DNA from: Liolophura sinensis
Taxonomy: Eukaryota; Mollusca; Polyplacophora; Chitonida; Chitonidae
Reading direction: 5' to 3'
DNA: 60,000 nucleotides
Assembly (NCBI RefSeq): GCF_032854445.1
Contig: NC_088306.1
Coordinates: 10,256,193-10,316,192 of the forward strand
Part shown: positions 55,501 through 60,000 of the stretch, piece after piece
How the letters are laid out: the number at the start of each line of letters is the position of its first letter
Numbering within the stretch: position 1 is the first letter of the stretch
Notes under the pieces: model-generated
Database searches by the model: none
What the model saw: the letters and a program-made list of their open reading frames with translations, nothing else
Told to the model about the DNA's origin: nothing
Translations under genes and position numbers: made by a program

Positions 55501-58500
55501 TATTTGTGATGCATTCCAGAGTGGCCGCTATGCCATATGACGGTAGTAGTGGATCTTACAGCAATGGCGTCTTTTACGCCAACGTCATGAGGCCAAATCT
55601 GACGTAAGTATACACGAGTTTCTCAACACTCCTTTTGTGAGGATTAACAGGTCTCCACCATCTTAATAAGTCTAATCACTACTGAACATGTGAAACGAAA
55701 ATACTCTCAAGTACCGCTTTATTTATTTTATTTACTTATTTATTTGATTGGTGGTTTACGTCCAACTCAAGAATATTTCGCATCGACGGCGGCTAGCACT
55801 ACTGTGAGCGGAAACCGGGCAGAACCCGAGGGAAGTCCATGACCATCCGCAGATTGCTGAGAGGCCTTCCCACGTACAACCAGAGAGGGAGCCAGCATGG
55901 GCTGGACGAACACACGATCGCATTGGCGAGAGGCTCGCAAGCCACTGTGCTGCACCAGCAAGTTAACTGCCTTGGCTATGGAGAGACAAATACCATTTTG
56001 TGTTATATGTATAACGAGCCATCCATTAATAGCTATCACTTATTTTTTGGCAGGAATTATTAATTTTATATAACATCATAAAATTTTATGATTAATTTCA
56101 AGAATTTCAAGGCATAAAGATTTATTATAGAGGTCATTCACAACAGTAGTTTTGTACACATTCAGAAATTCCTTCGACCTGATGTCTTTGGCACTCCACG
56201 AAGGTAATCCAGGTCATCACTTCCAGGTAACGATAATAGGAAAAATATATTTATTTATTTCGTTATTGGTGTTTTATGCCGTACTAATAGAGAATATTTT
56301 ACTTACATGATGGTGACCAGAATTATGCCGGTAGGATAAAAACATGCGAAAAGACTAACGGCATAATTAGATTAACTGAATTCATAATCATTTGCTAATT
56401 AACTGGAAGCTCATGGGGTTTGAACTTTAGGTGTCAGGGTACGGCATTTAATAGCCAACAACAATTGTCACCTACTGGACAATTCGTTCAACAGGCCTCC
56501 TGCATTTAGGGTAATACGTTAAACTATGCATTACAAATTGATGATTAGAAACAACTCTAATCTTCGTTGAGAAATTACTAGTAATCTACAACAACTATTA
56601 ATATAAGTGGGTGATGATTATGTATGTCCGGTGCTAATACTAGAGCCCATGGTAAGATGCTCGAAAGGGTATCAGTTTTCAGTGTTAAAACTGAGTGTTA
56701 GAAAAAAAAAACCCATGGGGTATATCTAGGTAAAACGATATGTAAAGAAAACTTTTAAATCGTTTATGATTAGATCTATGAGATTTTCCGTGATTATAAC
56801 CACAAGTCAATGTGCATTAGAGTACGTACATGTAGATCTATCCCCACTATTTATGTACTTCCGATACTAGTTATTGAAAGTTAATACAACTTGATAGATC
56901 TTAGACATCAGCATATGCTTGATAAATAATAAAGGCTAATAGCAACAACAATGATTAAAATAACACCAATTATCGAATACTAAATGCCAGGACCTATCAG
57001 TTCAAACGAGATAAACCATGTTCTCGGCATTCCCCTGTCGATGCACCACAGAGAATTCCCCACCCTAAAGTTAAAGCCACCTGGAAATGATGAAGACTTG
57101 TACACACACACTCATATCTAGACAATTCACAGCTTCGCCGGGAGAAACAGGTGATAAATAAAAATGGGGCTAAATTTGCGAAATGCTGATTTTTGCAGTT
57201 TTATGTACTCACATATCCAGCTGAGTTTATTCAGATTTTGAAATAGGCACATTCTGACACAAAGAGTTTCTCGCCTAATGGCATTATTTTTCATTTTTTG
57301 TGGCAAAATCATAATCAAGGCCTATGTAGCCTTTGTTAAATTCTCTTTGTCCTGGTTCTTTACACCTCCAGTACTCTCCTGACGTGACAACATAGAGTGC
57401 TAATGATTGGCTCAGAGAAGCTATGACATCACTGAAAAACTATGAATAAATGACACAGTTTGAGATCTGAAAAATTCTTGTTTCACGTCGAGATTTTACA
57501 AGGTCTTTTGGAATGGACAAAGTTTAATTATGTATGGGACGATATTTATATACACTGAAACTGCAGTGTATCGAAAGATACAGTTTGGAAGAACCTGTTA
57601 CTTCAGACTCAAAACAAAGGAACGGTACTTTCAAAGATTGAAAATATCAAATATTTTGTAAGCTTTGGCATTCTAAACTGAATGACCAATAAACATGTGT
57701 TTCGAAATGTAGGGAGCCTCTTGTTGAATATTGAAAACCAGTCTGATGTTTTGATGCAGATAAGCTACATGCTACAGAGGTCTCTGCCAGTGTACAGGAA
57801 ACGTCTACCAAGCCAAGGCTTCCGGGTACCATTTGGCTTCCCTGCACATACGGCTTATATTGAGGTGAGGCTCCAGAGGTACACCACAGAACTACCAGAA
57901 CGGCCATACACCACACACATATTCTCCCCAAACAGAAACTCACAGGTGGCGGGCACATGGTGGTGATCCCAGTGCTGAGATGAACGACCGCTTGTGATCT
58001 GGTCTTCTGTTTGCTGTTCACTTTGTAAAAAAAATTTGTGTGAAAAGAGTCAAATCCGTTTAAATATTTTAATTCTAAGGTGGGCTTTATAGACCATACT
58101 ATTAGAGTTTAGGAACTCTGACGTCACAGGAAGGTTTTCCCATTCTAATCACGACACTGAATGTTTGAATAACTCTTTTTACCCATGACTAAAATAATGT
58201 TCCTAGAAGTGGTGAACGTCAGCAAAAAGACCGGGAAGTGACGTCAGAGTTCCTAGATACAGTTAGTATGGCTCATACAGCCCACCATAGTATTCAAATA
58301 TTTCATTGACTTTCCACACTCTTAAATGAAAGTATTTTTACGAATAGTTTTCAGTTGTCTAAATGATGGACCTTACTTGATATTTTAGCTTTTTTTTTAC
58401 TTTTCAGTTACTGACATTGCCAACATATTAATTTCTAAATTAATTATCCTACCTTAGCAAAGGTATTATTTGAAAATTCAAATATGCGTTTGTCTTTGTC

Positions 58501-59866
58501 GGAATACATATCGTTCATAACATTTGATAATACGAACGTTGATGACAATGAAAGGCGACAATGTGTTTGTGCTAGCCGTTGTACATGTCCTCAAAATTTC
58601 GGGGCGGAATTTAATCAAATTTGGCTTCAAGCTTAATGGGGTAACTTTTCGCGCATTGGCGGCTGGGGCCCAAGTTGTGTAAACCAGTGTTCTCTAGCAC
58701 TGCATGAGTAAAACCTTACCAGTTTGCCCACTTAAAGGCAAAGACCTCTCTAAAATAAAGTATATATCAGATGAAAGACCATTAAAAACTGTCCAGGAAA
58801 ACAGTTGGGTTTAGTTTTTTTAGAATTTTTCTAATCGAGTAAATTGTGTTCATATCTTACGGTGATCTGTTGCGATCCAGAAGGTATCATTTGCGTCACA
58901 TTTATACTTTTTGCCTGAAATAATTCGTTTCATGCTCAAATCGGCGAATGCATTCATGGATCTATATGTATATGCATTTTGAATGATGGAATTTAGCAGC
59001 CTAATGTGTGTTAAGTCACAAATAATTCATGTGACGTCACTGGTAGCCTCGTGGTCAGAAAAGGCCACAAACAAATTGTAAAAAATAAATCCAGCTATTT
59101 TCTTGAACACTGTTTTTCACTTTCATCTGATACATACTTGATTTTAGTGTTTTCTTTGCCTTTAACGTCGTCGCAGAGGCAGGAATGGACAAAAGACAAC
59201 ACGTTTTTGATCCGAATTAAGCGGGAGACCTAAACGAATTTGGTGAGTGTCGGATTGACTCTGCAATTCTGGTTGGTTATTTATGTCTGCAAGATATCAC
59301 TAGCAATGCGGAACGAATTTAATTAAGTTTGATGTATCAGAGTGAAGAATGTCATTTATTATGGTATGGTACAAGAAGAGAAATTAGCTATCATATGCAT
59401 ATAAACACGCAAAACCTTTGCGTATTTTACATGTTAATCCAGTGATTAAATCCAGTGGAATGGGTGAGTTTCGGGTTCGAACTCTTTTTTCGCTAAAGGT
59501 AGAAAACGTCCAACTGTATCACGTGACATAAAATGTCAAAAATGTTCCTTTAGAAACTTCATTAGTTCACAAGCGTTTACCTCCTCAGTTTCCTCCATCT
59601 TTCATCTACTATAAACGATTTTTAGTGAAACTTCATTGAAATCCAGACGTTTTTGACATGTCACATGACACAACAGGGCATTTTTTACCTTTAGCGACAA
59701 AAGAGTTCGAACTAGAAACACCCCTATGCTTGATATTATCTTTTCCTGGGTACGTGTGAGTCGGGCACACATACATAACATTGCTTCACTGTTTTCCTCA
59801 GGGATGGGCGCTGTATGCAGAGGCTTTGGGTGAAGAAATGAGGGTGTACAAGGATGATTACGAGCT
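41249..59866 (+). CDS. DUF885 family secreted protein, plus-strand paralogue (14 exons in window, 3' end outside)
   Basis: All 14 exons join in frame with no stop, giving 467 complete codons up to the window edge. Residues 1-18 are a signal peptide (MARLVILFCIGLVFSATQ). Residues 19-68 are the FWSW...FPEFAT segment; 157-190 hold RTHHWAS and KVPGQID; 247-302 hold YMPYSRPAAGVGSWDQGRDY; 402-409 hold HEGNPGHH; and E446-GWALYAE follows. H402, E403, H408 or H409 and a downstream Glu are the likely metal-site residues (family inference). The expected role is an extracellular or lysosomal peptidase, but no substrate can be read from the sequence. The DGSRPG motif kept by the minus copy is missing. The head-to-head partner starts about 17 kb away, too far to assume a shared promoter. 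It is the intact member of the pair. Confidence 0.92.
41317..41433 (-). repeat. SINE family A, antisense, in intron 1 of the plus gene
   Basis: Begins only about 7 bp after the exon 1 donor: gtacttatttatttatttga to agagcctggaggaatc. Confidence 0.88.
41755..41915. repeat. About 50-bp tandem repeat, 3 copies
   Basis: Units contain ccattttgaaccattctgat and cagtaccacgcggtatt. Confidence 0.85.
41960..42108 (+). CDS. Plus gene exon 2
   Basis: 149 nt, phases 1 to 0, acceptor tagttacag, donor gtacgag. It encodes DQFWSWTLHTFPEFATGFGY followed by SEYNDQLESYNLTVHALRK. Confidence 0.93.
42110..42820. other. Intron 2 of plus gene, nothing recognised
   Basis: No exon-like segment or repeat match seen. 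Confidence 0.45.
42822..42902. repeat. 40-bp perfect-looking tandem duplication
   Basis: gtaatgcaagagttacttct then acatttcctctcttcct twice, one mismatch (GTAAC/GCAAC). Confidence 0.93.
42903..43780. other. Intron 2 of plus gene, nothing recognised
   Basis: The 83-codon antisense open frame at 43539-43790 has no domain. Confidence 0.45.
43782..44240. mobile_element. TTAA MITE-like element, copy 3, eroded ends
   Basis: tatatgtcagatgaaaaacc at the left and attggacagtttttaatggt at the right; the internal gtgacgtcactg is duplicated at 44049-44081. Confidence 0.65.
44339..44469 (+). CDS. Plus gene exon 3
   Basis: 131 nt, phases 0 to 2, acceptor gatgtatttcag, donor gtaatc. It encodes AKVEEFLDRLRGIKKDELRA and then DEQLNYVILEDAFNTYIEGY. 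It serves as the intact reference for the frame break in the minus copy. Confidence 0.92.
44698..44863 (+). repeat. SINE family A, 3' two-thirds, poly(A) tail
   Basis: ctacggccgtaagtgggaag to caccaatcaaaa; the tail is A19 instead of (TAAA)n. Confidence 0.9.
45161..45295 (+). repeat. SINE family A, head only
   Basis: ctccatggcctagtggttag and tcgttgtggtttaaagtcca. Confidence 0.75.
45535..45778 (+). repeat. SINE family A, diverged copy
   Basis: gtctctgtgagttcaagtcc, gcaacctgcggatgatcgtg, caccagtgaaataatc. Confidence 0.82.
45918..46050 (+). CDS. Plus gene exon 4
   Basis: 133 nt, phases 2 to 0, acceptor cgttttcag, donor gtatgg. It encodes FGGLNPVSFMNGLQNEWRNL and then VPFKTKPDFENFITRI. Confidence 0.92.
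46065..46345. repeat. 36-bp array, about 7 copies
   Basis: catttgtattacgtcatcca followed by tgcatattgcatcata. Starts about 15-20 bp after the exon 4 donor of the plus gene. Confidence 0.92.
46691..46759 (+). CDS. Plus gene exon 5 (short exon)
   Basis: 69 nt, both ends phase 0, acceptor cttttttctcag, donor gttggt. It encodes LAEYTELCQEAVRLNRTHHW and ASL. It bridges exons 4 and 6 and supplies the family's G/N-x-T-x-H segment before the VPGQID motif. No convincing counterpart was found in the minus gene. Confidence 0.85.
46930..47195 (+). repeat. tRNA-like SINE, unnamed family
   Basis: gggctggctcagatgttaaa as A-box region, ttttcctccacccgtgaaca and cttatcccattaaatacca... tail acacaaatcaaataaaa. 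Confidence 0.6.
47203..47350 (-). repeat. SINE family A, antisense
   Basis: tttatttgtttatttgattg to ccttcccacgtac; a duplicated ccatccacatccgcagg is present. Confidence 0.88.
47440..47555 (+). CDS. Plus gene exon 6
   Basis: 116 nt, phases 0 to 2, acceptor cattcctgcag, donor gtatat. It encodes AKVPGQIDAILVEDPFHSAF and then YEPFKETLENLTTISQTEK. Confidence 0.92.
47875..47970 (-). repeat. tRNA-like SINE fragment, antisense
   Basis: The reverse strand carries gatggttcgaagccccgga, B-box-like, flanked by tRNA-like sequence. Confidence 0.35.
48255..48475. repeat. 15-bp array (actttatgtctttag)
   Basis: About 14 imperfect copies between exons 6 and 7 of the plus gene. Confidence 0.9.
48856..48940 (+). 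CDS. Plus gene exon 7
   Basis: 85 nt, phases 2 to 0, acceptor ttttcatttcag, donor gtgaga. It encodes EDFRSRALVAINTGVLHPFR and then DFKTFLKN, running directly into DYMPYS of exon 8. Confidence 0.88.
49034..49165 (-). repeat. SINE family A, antisense
   Basis: tttaattgttgttacacgct to acccacgaccatccgct. Confidence 0.82.
49575..49742 (+). CDS. Plus gene exon 8
   Basis: 168 nt, both ends phase 0. It encodes DYMPYSRPAAGVGSWDQGRD, YYEACLKWQLSVDMTPEEVH and ARGESEVQRVSGEMMK. Acceptor gcccgccgtag, donor gttagt. Confidence 0.94.
49755..49835 (-). repeat. SINE family A, antisense fragment
   Basis: atttgtgttttacgccgtac; begins about 15 bp after the exon 8 donor. Confidence 0.75.
49862..49990 (-). repeat. 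SINE family C copy
   Basis: aggccagttttgtccgccga and cacttcgccaggtgcctgac. Confidence 0.45.
50040..50990. repeat. 40-bp array, about 23 copies
   Basis: cgccttggtgggcgagggac followed by tgagataatcctgattcagg. In intron 8 of the plus gene; purine-rich on the plus strand. Confidence 0.94.
51081..51187 (-). repeat. SINE family A head, antisense
   Basis: tggacttgaactcacagcga, gcgatcgcattggtgagagg and cacggaggccccc, the tRNA-like 5' end alone. Confidence 0.85.
51495..51960. repeat. 26-bp array with 78-bp higher-order unit
   Basis: gacattattaccgtgacaag-type units; three-unit blocks of 78 bp (26 codons) repeat, keeping frames open on both strands at 51495-51809. Confidence 0.88.
52191..52277 (+). 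CDS. Plus gene exon 9
   Basis: 87 nt, both ends phase 0, acceptor tttctcttgtag, donor gtacgt. It encodes VMRSQDFHGSISEYFESLRS and then QDRFKFPSG. Confidence 0.92.
52443..52592 (+). repeat. SINE family A 3' half with long (TAAA)n tail
   Basis: atggtcgtgggtttacccct to about eleven AAAT units. Confidence 0.9.
53256..53472 (-). repeat. SINE family A, antisense, near complete
   Basis: ttacttatttatttatttta, core, ggacttgaactcacagcg, ggctcctgggtcattgcgc. Confidence 0.9.
53519..53613 (+). CDS. Plus gene exon 10
   Basis: 95 nt, phases 0 to 2, acceptor tttctgttctag, donor gtaaga. It encodes EAIIEEYEDIIYQRINTKLG and then KIPDAPL. A family-A SINE in antisense ends about 50 nt before its acceptor. Confidence 0.92.
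53672..53722. repeat. (GGAC)n microsatellite
   Basis: gcggacggacggacggacgg and degenerate flanks, just after the exon 10 donor. Confidence 0.9.
54095..54200. repeat. Degenerate (ACAG)n microsatellite
   Basis: agacagacagacgcacagac and similar interrupted runs. Confidence 0.88.
54515..55517. repeat. 42-bp array, about 24 copies, ending at the exon 11 acceptor
   Basis: gtatttgtggcgttaagccg followed by taatcattcattcatcctac and AT. The last partial unit (tgtatgtatttgtgatgcat) runs into tccag at the exon 11 acceptor of the plus gene. Confidence 0.93.
55520..55603 (+). CDS. Plus gene exon 11, lacks DGSRPG
   Basis: 84 nt, phases 2 to 2, acceptor gatgcattccag, donor gtaagt. It encodes VAAMPYDGSSGSYSNGVFYA and then NVMRPNLT. 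It is eight codons shorter than the minus copy. The 42-bp tandem array runs straight into its acceptor. Confidence 0.9.
55715..55975 (-). repeat. SINE family A, antisense, full length
   Basis: Tail, core, head with acacgatcgcattggcgaga and ctgcaccagcaagttaactg. Confidence 0.9.
56166..56226 (+). CDS. Plus gene exon 12, HExxPGHH motif
   Basis: 61 nt, phases 2 to 0, acceptor gtacacattcag, donor gtaacg. It encodes NSFDLMSLALHEGNPGHHFQ; all four His/Glu residues of the motif are present. Confidence 0.94.
56243..56347 (-). repeat. SINE family A, antisense fragment
   Basis: Starts about 17 bp after the exon 12 donor: tttatttatttcgttattgg to gtgaccagaattatgccgg. Confidence 0.75.
56350..57755. other. 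Intron 12 of plus gene, nothing recognised
   Basis: AT-rich sequence; no array, SINE or exon-like segment seen. Confidence 0.45.
57760..57864 (+). CDS. Plus gene exon 13 (single copy)
   Basis: 105 nt, both ends phase 0, acceptor ttgatgcag, donor gtgagg. It encodes ISYMLQRSLPVYRKRLPSQG and then FRVPFGFPAHTAYIE. No second copy was seen between here and exon 14. Confidence 0.9.
58079..58287. mobile_element. MITE-like palindrome, 209 bp
   Basis: ggtgggctttatagaccata at the left is mirrored by tatggctcatacagcccacc at the right, and gaactctgacgtcac by gtgacgtcagagttc. Intron 13 of the plus gene. Confidence 0.75.
58732..59165. mobile_element. TTAA MITE-like element, copy 4, cleanest ends
   Basis: TTAAAGGCAAAGACCTCTCT at the left, TTTTCTTTGCCTTTAA at the right, with subterminal inverted gatgaaagaccattaaaaac. 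TTAA at both ends fits a TTAA target-site duplication. Confidence 0.75.
59802..59866 (+). CDS. Plus gene exon 14 (GWALYAE)
   Basis: 65 nt, phases 0 to 2, acceptor ttttcctcag, donor gtaagc. It encodes GWALYAEALGEEMRVYKDDY and EL. The gene continues beyond the window; 59867-60000 is intron. Confidence 0.92.
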
Positions 59867-60000
59867 GTAAGCTTTATTCTTCATTAATATTTCATTTCTG
59901 ACAGGATTGGTGTTTCACTCATTTTTTTCAGAAGAGAGCACAATAAACATTTGCAGGCAGACAACCTCGCAAAATATTGTATAAATGGAATAATGACACG

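Noticed and set aside
57682-57966. 94-codon continuous open frame at exon 13 of the plus gene
   Set aside because: Only 57760-57864 matches the family; both flanks are intron read-through.

Overview
The window is animal nuclear DNA, most likely from a mollusc. The genes are intron-rich with canonical GT-AG splice sites, the sequence is AT-rich, and it is packed with tRNA-derived SINE copies and minisatellites of a style I associate with bivalve and gastropod genomes. The phylum is inferred from repeat style and gene family, not from a marker gene.

Two paralogous genes sit head to head. One runs on the minus strand from a start codon at 24340 down past position 57. The other runs on the plus strand from a start codon at 41257 past 59866. 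Both 3' ends lie outside the window. Each encodes a signal peptide followed by a DUF885-type protein, a family with a putative zinc-peptidase motif (HExxPGHH). Fourteen coding exons were reconstructed in the plus gene. The minus gene has recognisable counterparts of thirteen of these, with identical splice phases at every junction. The pair therefore arose by duplication and inversion of an intron-bearing gene, and is now quite divergent (22 of 49 residues identical in exon 2 by eye).

The minus-strand gene has four peculiarities. (1) Exon 13 is present as two tandem, divergent, in-frame copies separated by only 63 nt, the architecture of mutually exclusive exons. (2) Exons 3 and 4 each carry a frame break that looks like loss of one A from a short A run. 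(3) The expected 23-codon exon 5 was not found; its interval is dominated by a 4.7-kb array of 44-bp repeats. (4) The intron before exon 14 contains about 27 tandem 60/61-bp repeats that are derivatives of the exon-14 acceptor site and exon start, so it holds a series of decoy 3' splice sites.

The introns and the 17-kb intergenic region are built largely from repeats: at least ten tandem arrays (units of about 12 to 60 bp), about 35 copies or fragments of one tRNA-derived SINE family (called A here), several copies of a second family (B), a family related to A (C), other tRNA-like SINEs, and several palindromic MITE-like elements, one family flanked by TTAA. Five of the nine gene-internal arrays start within about 50 nt of a splice site. 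Long open reading frames in the arrays (up to 650 codons) are by-products of stop-free repeat units, not genes. No rRNA, functional tRNA, CRISPR array or viral gene was recognised.
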